From: Sorex araneus
Taxonomy: Eukaryota; Chordata; Mammalia; Eulipotyphla; Soricidae
Reading direction: 5' to 3'
NCBI RefSeq assembly: GCF_027595985.1
Contig: NC_073305.1
Coordinates: 111,163,035 to 111,227,034 of the forward strand
DNA: 64,000 nt
The position numbers and the translations under genes were made by a program. This document shows positions 10,625 through 22,574 of this stretch, piece after piece (within the stretch, counting starts at the first letter, position 1; every line of letters begins with the position of its first letter). The notes beneath the pieces were generated by a model that ran no database searches, had not been told where the DNA came from, and saw nothing but the letters and a program-made list of their open reading frames with translations.

Positions 10625-10845
10625 TTTCTTTTGGCTAGGGAGGGGTGTGGAGGTGGGGGCAGAAGTCAGATAGTGGTGTTTGGAGATGGCTTAGGTCATA
10701 TTCTGTTCTGTTCAGGGCTTAGCCCTGGCTCTGTGCTCAGATATGACTCCAGGTTGTGCTTAAGGACAATATGTAGTACAAGGAATTCAACCAGGGCATC
10801 CACATGCAATACAAGCCTTAACTCCTGTCCTGTTTCTTTGGTCCT
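10625..10845 (-). mobile_element. Old tRNA SINE
   Basis: Minus-strand body (GTTCAGGGCTTAGCCCTGGC, GTGCTCAGATATGACTCC, GGAATTCAACCAGGGCATCC), decayed at both ends. Confidence 0.65.
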
Positions 10846-11112
10846 CTATCCTTAATATCAATTCATGTATGTGCTTTTAAATGAAATAATGAAATATTTT
10901 ATTACAGAGCCATAAATAAACTTTAATGTGGTATGTAGCAAGAAATACTGAATATTTCAATATTATTGGCATTTACACACTTTTGCAATGATATAAGATC
11001 TATTCTCTTGAGTTTTCAATTAGAAAAAAGAAACATGGCAGTTTACTGCCAATGATCATTATTTCACGACACTAGATTTAGTTTGTGTATTAATGTACTT
11101 AAAATTCCTAGT

Positions 11113-11280
11113 TTGGGGTCCAGAGATAGTACAGGTGCTAAGGCATTTACTTTGCACACAATCAACTCTGGTTAGGTCTCAGGCACTGCATATTGTCCCC
11201 AAAGCATTTCCAGGAGTTGCTCCTGAACACAGAGCAACAGTAATAAGTATTGCCTGATGTAGCTCAAAACAAAAACAAAA
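11113..11280 (+). mobile_element. tRNA SINE, diverged
   Basis: Plus strand: GGGGTCCAGAGATAGTACAG head, TAAGGCATTTACTTTGCACAC, then AGGAGTTGCTCCTGAACACAG and a CAAAACAAAAAC tail. Confidence 0.75.
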
Positions 11281-11399
11281 TTCTCAATCATATTCTGGTC
11301 TCTCTTTTTCCTCTTTATCATGCTATATAAGGCAAAGTATATGACTCTGAAATCTAATTGGTCTACCTTTAAAATCAGCTTTACCACTTACTTACTGTT

Positions 11400-11535
11400 T
11401 TTTTTTATTCTGGTCATGATTTCATTGGTGGTACAGAGCTTCTTAATTTGATGTAATCCCATTTGTTTATCTTTTCTTCCATTTACTTGGACTACGGCAT
11501 TGAATCCTCAAAGAAGTATCCAAATTCAATTAAAA
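11400..11535 (-). mobile_element. Old L1 fragment
   Basis: GAGCTTCTTAATTTGATGTAATCCCATTTG is the minus-strand form of the conserved L1 ORF2 stretch equivalent to 40860-40890. Opposite in orientation to the adjacent old L1. Confidence 0.65.
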
Positions 11536-11544
11536 AAAGATAGG

Positions 11545-11731
11545 TGGAAGACACATAAAAAGAAAACTACAATTCATTGCTAAAAAATGAAAGAAGATAT
11601 AAGGAAATAGAGACATTCTCTATTCATGGTTTGGAAGTATTAATATTGTTCAAATAATATTCCTAACCAAAGCAGTACACAAGTTTAGTGCAATTCCTAT
11701 AAAATGCATGACATTTTAAAAGTAGAGGAAA
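11545..11731 (+). mobile_element. Old L1, left half of a split copy
   Basis: Degenerate plus-strand ORF2 (AAGAAAACTACAA.., AGTATTAATATTGTTCAAAT.., TGCAATTCCTATAAAATGC), the reverse-transcriptase tail region preserved at 40180-40340. It continues at 12617-13070 after the younger L1. Confidence 0.75.
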
Positions 11732-11745
11732 ATGCTACTAAATTT

Positions 11746-12602
11746 TTTTAATAGTTTATTTTTAATTTGTGAGTCAACGTGAGGGTACAGTTACAGATTT
11801 ATACATTTTTGTGCTCATGTTTCCCCCATACAAAGTTCGATAACCCATCCCTTCACCAATGCCCATTCTCCACCACCAGTAAACCCAACATCCCTCCCAC
11901 CCTCCCCAGTCCCATCTCCCCCCACCCCACACTGCCACTATGGCAGGGTATTCCCTTTTGTTCTCTCTCTCTGATTAGGTGTTGTGGTTTGCAATAAAGG
12001 TGTTGAGTGGCCATTGTGTTCAGTCTCTAGTCTATATTTGGCCCACATCACCCTTCCCCCACATGACCTCCGACCACATTTTACTTGGTGTTCCTTTCCC
12101 TGAGTTGCCCAGAATGAGAGACCAGCCTCCAAGCCATGGAGACAACCTCCTGGTACTTATTTCTACTATTCTTGGGTGTTAGTCTTATAGTCTATTATTC
12201 TATATTCCACAGATGAGTGCAATCTTTCTATGTCTGTCTCTCTCTTTCTGACTCATTTCACTTAGCATGATACTTTCCATGCTGATCCACTTATATGCAA
12301 ACATCATGACCTCATTTTTTCTAACAGCTGCATAGTATTCCATTGTATAGATGTACCAGAGTTTCTTCAACCAGTCATCTGTTCTAGGGCACTCGGGTTT
12401 TTTCCAGATTCTGGCTATTATAAACAGTGCTGAGATGAACATATAAGTGCAGATGTCATTTCGACTATACTTTCTGGCCTTTCTGGCATATATTCCCAGC
12501 AATGGTATTGCTGGGTCAAATGGGAGCTCAACCTCTAGTTTTGAGAATCGTCCATATTGTTTTCCAGAAGGGCTGAACTAGCCAGCATTCCCACCAGCAG
12601 TG
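11746..12602 (-). mobile_element. Young 5'-truncated L1, type B 3' UTR
   Basis: Minus strand. The type B 3' UTR (GTGAGGGTACAGTTACAGA, ACAAAGTTCGATAACCCATC) is followed by the ORF2 C-terminus (12502-12200 open, with the [10 protein letters not shown] block). It is flanked by an exact 14-bp direct repeat ATGCTACTAAATTT at 11732-11745 and 12603-12616. It inserted into an older plus-strand L1. Confidence 0.95.
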
Positions 12603-12616
12603 ATGCTACTAAATTT

Positions 12617-13070
12617 GATATAAAGTCATTTAAAAAAAACTGAATAAACCAAGAAATCCTTGGGAAAATGAAGATGGAATGTTTTTTTTTCTCCAGTTTT
12701 AACATTTACTATAAAGCCTTAGTAATCAAGATAATGTAGTAGTGCAATAAAGACTCTTTCATACTAACAGGATAAAATTGAAAACTCAGAGACAGAGCTA
12801 CAGATATATGAACAGCTAATCTCTGACAAAGGAGTTAAAAGTATGAAGTGGAGCAAAAAAAGTCTCTTCAACAAAATGTATTAGGAAAACTGGTCAGCCA
12901 TATGGGGAAAAAAATGAACTCAGACACACAAAGTAAAATCAAAATGTATTAAGGATCTTGATCTTAGAACTGAATCTATAAATAATATTGAAAAAAACAT
13001 ATCCAGAATCCTTCATGATATTCGGGCTACTTTCTATCCAATGGAGATACTGTTTGATGTTTTTGAAAAC
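12617..13070 (+). mobile_element. Old L1, right half of a split copy
   Basis: Resumes the L1 of 11545-11731: TTAGTAATCAAGATAATGTAG, CTAATCTCTGACAAAGGAG and GTCTCTTCAACAAAATG match the order at 40470-40640. Many lesions. Confidence 0.75.
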
Positions 13071-13193
13071 TAGGTACATGAACTATGCTGATATAGCTGT
13101 TCAATTCAGAAAAAGGATGGAATCAAAGAGTCCAATAGGGTGTATTTAGTCTTGAGGGGAAAGGAGCAGGTGAGGCAGTTCCTTAAAAGATTA

Positions 13194-13372
13194 TGCTGGG
13201 ACTGGAGAGGTAGTACAATGGTTGGGACTCTAGCCTTGTAAGTTGACTCAGGGTTGATCTCTGGCATTCCAAATGATTCCCCAAGTACTCCAGGAATGAT
13301 TCCTGAGTATAGAGCCAGGAGTAACTCCTGAGCATAACTTTGTGTATCACCCCACCCCCCCCCAAAAAAATA
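13194..13372 (+). mobile_element. tRNA SINE, diverged
   Basis: Plus strand: GGGACTGGAGAGGTAGTACA head, ATTCCTGAGTATAGAGCCAGGAGTAAC body, CCC-rich then A-run end. Confidence 0.82.
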
Positions 13373-13836
13373 TGCTGGTTATCCTTAAAAAAACTAACAA
13401 GACTAAGAAAAATACATAAAATATTTGGCAGAATTTCAAGTTCTCTTTAGTGACAATTTTTAAATATTCTTTAAATAGAAATCTTTTAACCAATATTTTG
13501 TTAATATCCTCTTGTGATATGTTTAACAAAGTGGGCAGAAGTTGTTTCTAGTCATTTTTACAGGTGGCCGACCAACAACATTTAATATCTGCATACGACT
13601 TTGTACCTTCAATTCCAGTAAATCCAAATTAAACACATTTCAATTCCACTTCCCCTTAATTGGATCCTATGCTAAGAAGAGAATCTGATGTGGAAAGGAA
13701 ATATCTTACAGAAAATTTCAATTTAAACTTCTTACTCTAGAAAAATTCACAAAATATATGATCATGTGAATATAATTGTTAGAATTGTTCCCAGGGTCTT
13801 AGGTAAGAGGAAGGTCAAACTTCATTAGCTTCATCT
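13373..13836. other. No recognised feature
   Basis: Nothing identifiable between two SINEs. Confidence 0.5.
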
Positions 13837-13850
13837 AAAATTCACTTCAA

Positions 13851-14038
13851 GGGGCTGGAGCAATAGCAAGCGGGTAGGGCATTTGCCTTGCACGCGGCTA
13901 ACCTGGGTTCGATTCCCAGCATCCCATATGGTCCCCTGAGCACCGCCAGGAGTAATTCCTGAGTGCAGAGCCAGAAGTAACCCCTGTGCATTGCCAGGTG
14001 TGACCCAAAAAGCAAAAAAAAACAAAACAAAAACAAAT
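13851..14038 (+). mobile_element. A-tailed tRNA SINE, young
   Basis: Near-consensus copy with head, B box (GGGTTCGATTCCC), CATATGGTCCCCTGAGCACC, CCAGGTGTGACCC and a long A-rich tail. Flanked by an exact 14-bp target duplication AAAATTCACTTCAA at 13837-13850 and 14039-14052. Confidence 0.96.
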
Positions 14039-14052
14039 AAAATTCACTTCAA

Positions 14053-14877
14053 ACAAACAAACAAAAGACAAGTCTGCATTTATTTATGAGGTTTTGCTCT
14101 TTCAAATTTCTAGGTTATTATAATATGATTTATTCAAGCTATTTCTTTTCTCATTGCCTCTTATAATCTGACTCATCCTGCAATGTTCTTCAGATATGGC
14201 ACTCCCATTTAAGCAATTTCTTTTTTTCTCCAGATCAATAGTCACTGAAATTCACTTTTTGTTTTTTAATTTCTTCTTTTTCCTTTCTTTCCCACACAAA
14301 CTATGCCCACTTCTCTTTGTCTTCTATCATGACTTCAAATCCCTAAGCCCTGCCTTTTAGCTCCATTATAATATTTAAACTGATTTCAAGAATGTGATCA
14401 TATTCAGTAGCTTTTCCTCAATTCTCACCCAATTTGATCTTAAAACATATCAGGCTTTTGATCAAAACTCCTTGAATGTCCTTTTTGTTTTTGTGTCACT
14501 GTTTAGTTACCCAGTTTATCCTTAGTTATTTAGTTTGTCCTTTAACTGTGCATTCTTTCTTTCTTTTTTTTGGTTCCCCTGGTATGTATTCTTACTTCTC
14601 CTCTTCCTGTGTATTCTTATAGTCCCCTTATCTGTCCCATATAATTACTGCTTTGTGAACTCCAAAGAGATTCCACACTGTTCAAGGTGATCAATAAACC
14701 TCTACATGAATAAGCTCTGAATTTCTAACCCCACCTTTACCCTTTATAACATTTCATTTCTCCACTCTGTAGAATAGACCTCTTCAAACCTTCAGTTCAT
14801 ATGTTCAAATCCTACTTAATCTCTGCCTTGCTAAACTGACTTTACATTTTGGTTTTCAGATCACTGCTGCTCCTGTG
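14053..14877. other. No recognised feature (pyrimidine-rich)
   Basis: T/C-rich tracts without an open frame or recognisable repeat. May contain a very old L1 remnant. Confidence 0.45.
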
Positions 14878-15330
14878 CATTGATATGCAAATATCTTAAA
14901 CAAATAGAAATAGAACTCTCATACAACCCATCAGTACCATTTCTTGGCATCAATCCCCAAAACACAAAAACATTGAAAAGATATATAAACACACCTATAT
15001 TCATTGTAGCACTTAATATAGTAGTCAAGATATGGAAACAAGCCAAATGTTTGATCATAGATGAATTGGTCAAGAAGTTGTGATACATATGCTCAATGGA
15101 ATACTATGCAGCTCCAAGAAAGAACAAAATCATGCAATTTTCCACATCATGGATGTAACTGAGGATATCATATTGAGTGAAGTCAGTCAGAAGGAAAGGA
15201 ATAGATACAAAATTATCCTTCTTGTATGTGTGAATTAAAGATAGCAAGGTAGTAACAAAAGGCCAAAGACAACACAATGAAATAACTGATGCACATAACT
15301 AAATTAGGGTGGGGACAGTAAAAGGAAGGG
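14878..15330 (+). mobile_element. Old L1, ORF2 end and 3' UTR (split by an LTR)
   Basis: Plus-strand ORF2 C-terminus with stops (a 67-codon open stretch at 14880-15083), then TGAGTGAAGTCAGTCAGAAGG and an old 3' UTR. It resumes after the LTR at 15886-15976. Confidence 0.8.
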
Positions 15331-15336
15331 GGACTG

Positions 15337-15879
15337 TGTTGGGGACACTGTACAGCAGACAGGAATATTTTCCCCTTTTCGGCTGCCTTCTGGAAATAAT
15401 TTCAGAGGCAGTTTTGACATGCAGATCTTAGGTGCTAGCCAGACCTGACTTGACATTGTAGATTCCAGTCTCTTGCCTAGCCTAGTCTTTGGGATGCAGA
15501 TTTCAGGTGCTGCCTAGCTTGTAATTGACATATAGATTTCCTGTGGCAGCCCAGCCTGGTCTTTGGGATGTAAATCCGAGTGCTTTCAGCCCAAGGAAGG
15601 TTTCTGTTTTGCTTTTGTATCTTCTTTCCGGAGGCCTAGATTACTGGCCTGCAGATACAAGAGAATAATGCTGCCTCAATGTTCTCCCTGTAACAATTTT
15701 TGGTGCCATTTGATGACGGCAATGTATTGCGCCCTTTGGAAGTGCCATGATCAATAAAAGGAGATCCACGAGGCCCTCTGCCTTTGCTAAGAGCCAGAGC
15801 GAGCCTTAGTCCTCCAATCAATGCATTTCTTCCGCGTTCCTATTGCAGCGCCTCCAATTGCACAAACGTTCATGCAACA
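15337..15879 (+). mobile_element. Solo LTR of an endogenous retrovirus (543 bp)
   Basis: Starts TGTT and ends AACA. It is flanked by an exact 6-bp duplication GGACTG (15331-15336 and 15880-15885) and holds AATAAA at 15753-15758, about 120 bp from the right end, as expected of U3-R-U5. No internal viral genes are adjacent, so it is a solo LTR. A 6-bp duplication is usual for class II (ERVK-like) elements, but I cannot name the family. Confidence 0.85.
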
Positions 15880-15885
15880 GGACTG

Positions 15886-15976
15886 GGATCCTTGGGAGAG
15901 GGAGGTGGTTACACTTATGTTGGGTGTGGTGTTGTAATTATATACATGGGAAACCATCATTAACAGTATTGTAAAT
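15886..15976 (+). mobile_element. Old L1 3' end after the LTR
   Basis: GTTGGGTGTGGTGTTGTAATTA...CATTAACAGTATTGTAAATCA resembles the tail of the old L1 3' UTR (compare ATAGTATTGTAAAGCA at 1800-1815). Confidence 0.6.
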
Positions 15977-15987
15977 CATAGAACCTC

Positions 15988-16238
15988 TGTAGCACAGTAG
16001 CACTGTTGTCCTATTGTTCATCAATTTGCTCGAGCAGGCACTAGTAATGTCTCCATTGTGAGACTTGTTGTTATTGTTTTTGGCATATTGAATATGCCAC
16101 GGGTAGCTTGCCAGGCTCTGCCTTGCAGGTGGTATACTCTTGGTAGCTTGTCGGGCTCTCAGAGAGGGACAAAGGCATGGAACCAGAGTCAGCTTCGTGC
16201 AAGACAAACGCCCTATCTGCTATGCTATTGCTCCGGTC
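15988..16238 (-). mobile_element. Composite SINE, full length with target duplication
   Basis: Minus strand, complete from the tandem tail (TAGCACAGTAGCACTG) through the RTE-derived end and body to the tRNA head. Exact 11-bp duplication CATAGAACCTC at 15977-15987 and 16239-16249. Confidence 0.95.
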
Positions 16239-16249
16239 CATAGAACCTC

Positions 16250-17269
16250 AATCAATTTAAAAGTTTTTAAAATGTTATTCCTATTCATTTTGGAGTAACT
16301 ATTTAATGTGACCCATATTTAAAATCACAGACAGTTTTCAAGGTGATGCACTTAAAATAAATTTGTATATTGCTCAGTAAAATCCCCAATTCTATTCTAC
16401 TTAATACTTTTGACTCTAACTTCAACGGCATATTTTGAGTAGTCAAATTTTATCCATCTTTCAGAGTTCATCTCATGAGCCCTGTCTTGCACATAGCATT
16501 CCCTGAATGTTTCCTGTAACATTTCATCTATCAAAATCGGCAAGCAGTGAGATAGAAGTTTGAGAAATCTGATTCCAAGAAACTCTGAAACCCCTTAGTT
16601 TATATGCCACCATTTTTTATCCTTTACTTGGAAAAAAATTTCACAACATTTGATATTATCTCTGCAGGTTTGATTTGTATTAGTGGGAGTTTTTCCCCCA
16701 AGTGTTCAAACATTTATGAACTTCAGGCTTACTTTTTGCTTGTTTTGATTTTTGGTTCTTTTTTGGTGTAGGGAAATCTTGAGAGTAGACAGGGGAGAAG
16801 TCTGATGATACATCTATTTCAATTTATAACTTCACAAGCTATGGTTTTCTGGCTTTCCCCTTGATAAGTGATAGGCCTTTGTTCTGGAGTCTTAGTTTCA
16901 TGTCCTCTTTTGAGGAAAATTTAGTAGATCCCCATTATTTTCTAAAAGTGATGATGAAACAGCAAAAAGAAACTGCTTGTTCCATTTCTTACAGTTTGTG
17001 AAGTATTTCTTCCTGGAAAGACTTCGAAAGAATCTATCTCACTAGAGAATAATTATAGTAGACTGTGCTGGTTTCATAAGTGATCTTTAGTAAATATGTG
17101 CAGATTTAAATAACTAAGAGTTTTTTAGAGTATCAAAAAAATCCTATACCTTTATTTCTTGTAAGAGAATAGATTGATTTTTCAAAACTAACTTTAGAAG
17201 CTTGATACCTACACAATTTCTAGGAAATCTTTGGCACGCTGGAAAGTAGGGGGAAAACCACTAAGAATC
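16250..17269. other. No recognised feature
   Basis: About 1 kb without repeats or exons that I recognise. Confidence 0.5.
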
Positions 17270-17284
17270 ATGAAGATAATGACA

Positions 17285-17467
17285 GGGGGCTGGAGTGATA
17301 GCACAGCGGGTAGGGCATCTGTCTTGCACACGGCCGACCTGGGTTCGAATCCCAGCATCCTATATGGTCCCCTGAGCATCGCCAGGAGTAATTCCTGAGT
17401 GCATGAGCCAGGAGTGACCCCTGTGCATCACCAGGTGTGACCCCCAAAGCAAAAACAAAACAGAAAT
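17285..17467 (+). mobile_element. A-tailed tRNA SINE, young
   Basis: Near-consensus, with an exact 15-bp target duplication ATGAAGATAATGACA at 17270-17284 and 17468-17482. Carries the sub-variant GAGTGCATGAGCCAGGAGTG also seen at 45060-45242. Confidence 0.96.
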
Positions 17468-17482
17468 ATGAAGATAATGACA

Positions 17483-18118
17483 TAGACACAGCACTCCAAA
17501 TGTTTGGTCTTTCATTATGATTAAAAAGTCTGTCAAACACTACCATCTGCCATCAAAAGAGTCATTAGATTTAAAAAACATGCAAATTAATTCAATTGAT
17601 GACTCACAAAAGAGATACAAGTTTGAAAAGCCACACATTATATAATGAGCAATAAAGTCTAAAACAATGGCAAAGCAGGGAGGCTGGAGGAGGAGGAAAG
17701 GGAAGGGGAGGTCTGATAGTGATTATCTGGTTGCCATGTCACTGCTAAGTTATAAGACAAGATGTTATAGAGGGGGAGGGAGCATGACTAAATTAACTAT
17801 TTTCTTCCCTCATCATTAGCAACCTATTGTTGTTGAGACTCAAGAAATTGTTTAACTTAAGGAAAGCATTTTATTATGCTTTACTGGTTGTCTTTGATTT
17901 CTTGGTTAGATTTGTAATTGGTGGTAAAGAGAAAAGACTTAGATTTTCTTATCTATTTACAGGCTGTTTAATAGTTACAGTTCAATAGAAATATATTGAT
18001 TCACACTTTCTCTGAGAATAACCCAGCTCTGAGCAACAAAAATGCTCAAAGCATTTTTCTTTCAAAACAGCAGGAGATTGACATCGCATAAGACAAGCTG
18101 TAGGGTATTAACAACGAA
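17483..18118. other. No recognised feature
   Basis: Nothing identifiable; an A/G-rich patch at 17680-17720. Confidence 0.5.
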
Positions 18119-18322
18119 AGTTAATAGCTTTCATTTACTGAGTTCGTACTGAGAAGTCACCTTAGGTACTATACAGTTATAATTTTATTGTTCTAAAAAC
18201 ATTATGTATTAGGAACAATTGTTATCCCAATTTCAAAGACCAAGGCCCAGAGAGGGCAAGTAATTGCCTGAGGACCCACAGTTTGGAAGTGTCAGAACCG
18301 GGACCTTAGCCAGACAACAAGT
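18119..18322 (-). mobile_element. MIR (ancient SINE)
   Basis: CAAGGCCCAGAGAGGGCAAGTAATTGCC and TCAGAACCGGGACC are the minus-strand MIR core and tRNA-related part. CATTTACTGAGTTCGTACTG is the other end. Confidence 0.85.
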
Positions 18323-18360
18323 TTTAAGGGAAAAAAAAACACTAATTCTTATTACATGCT

Positions 18361-19394
18361 TGTAAAAAACTAAGGCACGCCGAGGGGCGCGTGCACTCTC
18401 GGGCTCTCCGGGCGGCTCCGTCTCACCACCCGCGTTCGGTGCTCTGGAACCGCTGTGTATGGGCTGGATCGGGACAGCCGTTGGCCAAGGACAGGCGAAG
18501 GAAGAACAGAGGACCAGACTGGATGCTGATCAGTTACCGTTTATTCAGTCTTCCATCTTTCTCATCTCCTACACTCCCGTCTCCACCCTCTCTCTCGATC
18601 TGCTGCAGCCTCTCTCACTTCTCTACTCTCTCCTCCTCCTTCTCTCTCCCACCTTGCCCTCTAGGCTACACCCAGCCAGGTAGCAAAATCAACATAAGAA
18701 AGCCCTTCCTGAGGGCAGGGCATTACAAAGCCCTTCCTGACTCTTAAGGTTTTTTTTTCCTTTCCTTAGTCCAAACACTTATTAACATCTTAATACTAGT
18801 TATTTTTGTATGGACATAGCAAGAGATACATTGAGGCTTGCAAGGCAGTTCTCATGGCAACATCATGCCACAGGCTCAGACTACAGCACTCAGGCCAGAT
18901 TAATCATTCCTTACCCTAGCAGGGTCCAAATCTAGTTATCACTGTTTGGATCATGACAACATTTGTCCATGATCAAGCTCTTATAGTTAAGCATTAGGCA
19001 CTTTGGCCAGGCCCATCTCAATGCCAGGGTAGCACACAACTCACTGCTTGCCCTGGGTCTGTCTCATCCCTCATCGGGACCCTGCTTTTGGGGGTGTTAG
19101 GAAGTAAGGCCAGCTGAGGCTTAGGTCAAGAGAGTAGATGCCCAGGAGGAAAATATCATGTAGAGTCAAATGACTCCCAGGTTACAAAAGCATAGCATTT
19201 GCTAAGTCTTCCTGTGCCCATACAAAAAGGACATTGCTCTGAATAAACTATGCAAAGGACTCAAGGAGAAGAGAAAAACAATATTTACAAGTCAACAGAA
19301 CACTAAGAAAGAAGCTAGAAATAAAGAGGAGTGGGAGCACTGTAACGGGAGTAACCCAATAAACCTAAACTACCTGAAGCTATGTAATCCTACA
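18361..19394 (-). mobile_element. Solo LTR of an endogenous retrovirus (1034 bp)
   Basis: Begins TGTA and ends TACA, with an exact 6-bp duplication CATGCT on both sides (18355-18360, 19395-19400). On the minus strand AATAAA lies at 18545-18540, followed by ~180 bp of GC-rich R/U5 sequence with many CpGs. The U3 side is about 850 bp. No adjacent gag/pol/env sequence. The open frames across 18391-18747 are accidental. The orientation rests on the polyadenylation signal. Confidence 0.8.
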
Positions 19395-19400
19395 CATGCT

Positions 19401-19665
19401 ATTATATTTCTGTGCATTTAATTTTAGCTACCTATTGTTATAAAATGGAATGCCATAAATCAATTGTTATTAAATGCCAATGGACTATAAAATTCAGTAA
19501 AATTGATGGCAACAGAAGATGTGGCTTGCAATCTTGTCTTGCAAATATGGGGTCTGGGCTTGGTTCCCAAAGCACACTTGTTCCCCCACTATAAAATTAG
19601 ATGGATGGTTACTAATGCAATGACTTCAAGTTTATAGGATAGTTGATTTCATATGGGAGGGCTTT
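19401..19665. other. Weak SINE-like fragment, otherwise nothing
   Basis: TCTTGTCTTGCAAATATGG...TTGGTTCCCAAAGCACAC resembles a decayed SINE head. Otherwise unremarkable. Confidence 0.35.
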
Positions 19666-19832
19666 TTGTTGGGGGGACCATACCTGATGATCCTTAGAGC
19701 CTACCCATGATTTTATTCTTGGAGGTCACTCCCAGCAGAGCTCAGGGGACCATATGATCCCCATGATTAAGCACAGTTCTCACACCTGCAAGGCATGTGC
19801 TCAACCCTTTAAATGATGGCTCTGGTCAGTAA
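19666..19832 (-). mobile_element. tRNA SINE, diverged
   Basis: Minus strand: AGCTCAGGGGACCATATGATCCCC, GCAAGGCATGTGCTCAACCC, ATGGCTCTGGTC. Confidence 0.75.
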
Positions 19833-22394
19833 AGAATTCAGTATCAAGAGAAAATGATACATATCATAAATGAGTCCCTATAAAATCTGACATACTTAAG
19901 AGTTACTCTATCTCCCAGGTGACTCAAACTGTAACAGTTTTACCCAGTAAATGAAAAACCTTAATGTAGTTATAAATTGATTTAGTTTTAAGTTTAACTT
20001 ATTGAAAATTGTGAGGAAAGAAAGCGATAATGGTGATTATTTCCCACTATTATAGAAAATTCAAATATGAAGATTTTATTTGGTTCTTCAGCTCAAAGTG
20101 ATTTGAAAGGATTTATGAGTTTTTTTTAACCTTAAGGTGCTTAAAAATACTTGGTACAAAGTGTTTTTAATGACTTCTTTTAAGTCAAACTTTCTTTCAT
20201 GTCAAACTAATATAAATAAGCAAATTTTCCAAATTTCTCCTAGTTTAGTTTGACCTTTCATTGAAGAAGACCCTGAGATAAGAATTTTTAGTAAAAATAG
20301 TTTACTTAGGAGGACATGACTAGAGAAGTACACGAGTGGGAAGAAAGGCAGCCAGAAAAAAAAATGTTATCAGAAATTTATCAGAAAACTATCTATCACC
20401 TACTCTGAGTAGAGACTTAACCCAGTGGAAAGCCTCCAACTCAGATGTCAACTGTACATCCCCAAACCATCAGAGCATTGTACTTTACATACTAACCCAT
20501 CTGTTGTTGTTGGACCACTGAGTGAGGGATTCTCTGAGAGGCAACATTTTCGAAACTATCATCTGGACTCAGTGTGTGCTCACACAGCAAGAGAAAGTAT
20601 GTGGTACAACTACTGGCAACTGAACAGCTGCTAATGTGTGGACAGTATTCCAGTTCGATTCTTCACTCTAAATGACCTAAATTTGTCTGTACTTCTTTAT
20701 ATATTAGCAGCATTTACTCTTGGCAAAAACAAATAAAAGATCAAATTATGCTACATTAGACTCCTTCATCATGTGGGCTTGTATGGGGACTACACAGAGG
20801 CAAATGCTCTCAAAAGTGAGAGAACTCAGGGTCCTTATTTTAATGAGGAGCAAACACACACTGTCTTGTCTAAATAAGTCACGGCTTATGGGAAAGCAAG
20901 ATGTGAAGCAAAAGTAAAGTTATTCAGTCAATATCATGATCTGGCATACCAAGATGCCCTCTGGGAAGTGTTTCTTCCTTCCAACCCTAGAAGTAAAAAG
21001 AATTACTATTGGAACTCATGGTCAACAGAGGAAGATGTTCATCTTTCTTTAAGCACAAAACACTAAAATTTTATGAACATCCAAATATTTAATTTATGAA
21101 GCAAGGATATTTGCAGTCCAAAAAAAGATCAAATTGCTTATCCTTGGTCATAAATTGAGTTAATGGTCTATCTAGGGTCAGAACAGATTCCACATGACCA
21201 AGGAGAGGGCAGGGTCTGGAGTTAAGAATGTGCCTCTAGCTGGCCCACACTTTTTTCTTTTTTCTCTTTTTTCAGGAAAGAGCAAGAACACAGTCATCCA
21301 CTACCACAAATTATGCATTTATGTTTATCACATTTAGGGAAATTGCAGGGGTGAGCATCTGAGAGTGTAAAGGATAGGCCTCGCCTGGGAAAACCAGCTT
21401 TGTGATCATGGCATGTCCCTGCCAGATAAGTATGACTCACAGTTTTTTAAGTCATGCATTTTTTCACCTAATTTCTGATGTGTCTCAAATTCCCTTCCTT
21501 TCATGTGTAAGTTCCTCAATTTACCAAATGACCAATATTTTTTCCCTAGAGTTTGTGCTCTGTAATGGCTATAGATTTTGGGTTGCCATCTCCTCCCTTC
21601 TCACAAATAAGAGATATGAACTTATAAAACCTCTTATGGAACAAGAATATGTAAAGAACATTTGGACCATTTCTCCTTGCCTTGGACTCTGTTTTTATTC
21701 ACTTATCTCTAGATACAGAAAAATAAGTTTAAATATGCATTATAGTTTGCCCAATAATATTTTCCTCATAATATACTTCGTTTTGTCCTGAAACATTCTC
21801 ACTTTTTATCCAAATGTTAATAGTCTTATTATCACTAATAATAGCACTAATAAAAAGAACTCATAACCCAAATCAGCTAACTTTGGAAATTCTTCAAGAG
21901 GAGAAAAAATATGAAGAAGGGAATGTCACACTTTTTAGATAAGAAAAGGTGATTTAAAGTGGGAAATCACATGTTCAAGTAAGAAGTGTGATTTTCACTG
22001 TCTTGTTGAATGCCTAGCAAGATCCCTAAGAAAAGGGGCGGATGGGAGGCTCTAGATTTATATTTGCACTTTGAAATTTGTCCCTTGCCTGAAATCAGAT
22101 CTCTGTGTTTACTCAGCCATGAGATGGAATCACATTACTCCTCTTGCTGATGACTCACAGGAAACACAGAATGATTTTTTAAGGCAAAAAATAAGAATAG
22201 CATTCTTTTTCTGAGAATTCCTAAAGATAGGGAGATAAAAGAAGGATGGAAAAGGTCTCCACAGTCTCCACTCAATAATCCTCATCAAGTGTCAAGCTCT
22301 AAAATTCTAAGGAGCACAATGCTAACATCTTCCTTTGGTCTATGCAAATAATTTTATTGGGAGGTTGTTTCCAATGGTAATTACAGGGTGTGTA
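19833..22394. other. Unrecognised interval
   Basis: About 2.6 kb without a recognised repeat or exon. The longest open frame (21402-21791, 129 codons) lacks any domain I know and has no supporting splice or promoter structure, so I do not call it. The 20230-20640 stretch could be a very old transposon. Confidence 0.5.
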
Positions 22395-22497
22395 TGCATG
22401 ATGATGTGTGTGTGTGTTTGTGTGTGTGTGAGAGAGAGTGAGTAACAGAGACAGAGATACAGAGAGACAGAATCAGAGAGACAGAGACAGATAGATT
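22395..22497. repeat. TG / AGAC compound microsatellite
   Basis: GTGTGTGTGTG runs pass into AGAGAGAG and then ACAGAGACAGA units. Confidence 0.95.
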
Positions 22498-22574
22498 GGT
22501 TGCTTCACCCAGTCTCTTACAGTTAGCTCCAGTAACTATTTATTTTATTCCCAACCAGAATTCTAAAATTTGGG

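Noticed and set aside
18391-18747. 118-codon frame in CpG-rich DNA
   Set aside because: It lies inside a solo LTR with target duplications and runs opposite to the LTR's polyadenylation signal; low-complexity product.
21402-21791. 129-codon open frame
   Set aside because: AT-rich, no recognisable domain, no promoter or splice context; likely chance.
22395-22497. CRISPR-like direct repeats
   Set aside because: Simple microsatellite units in a mammalian genome with no spacers.
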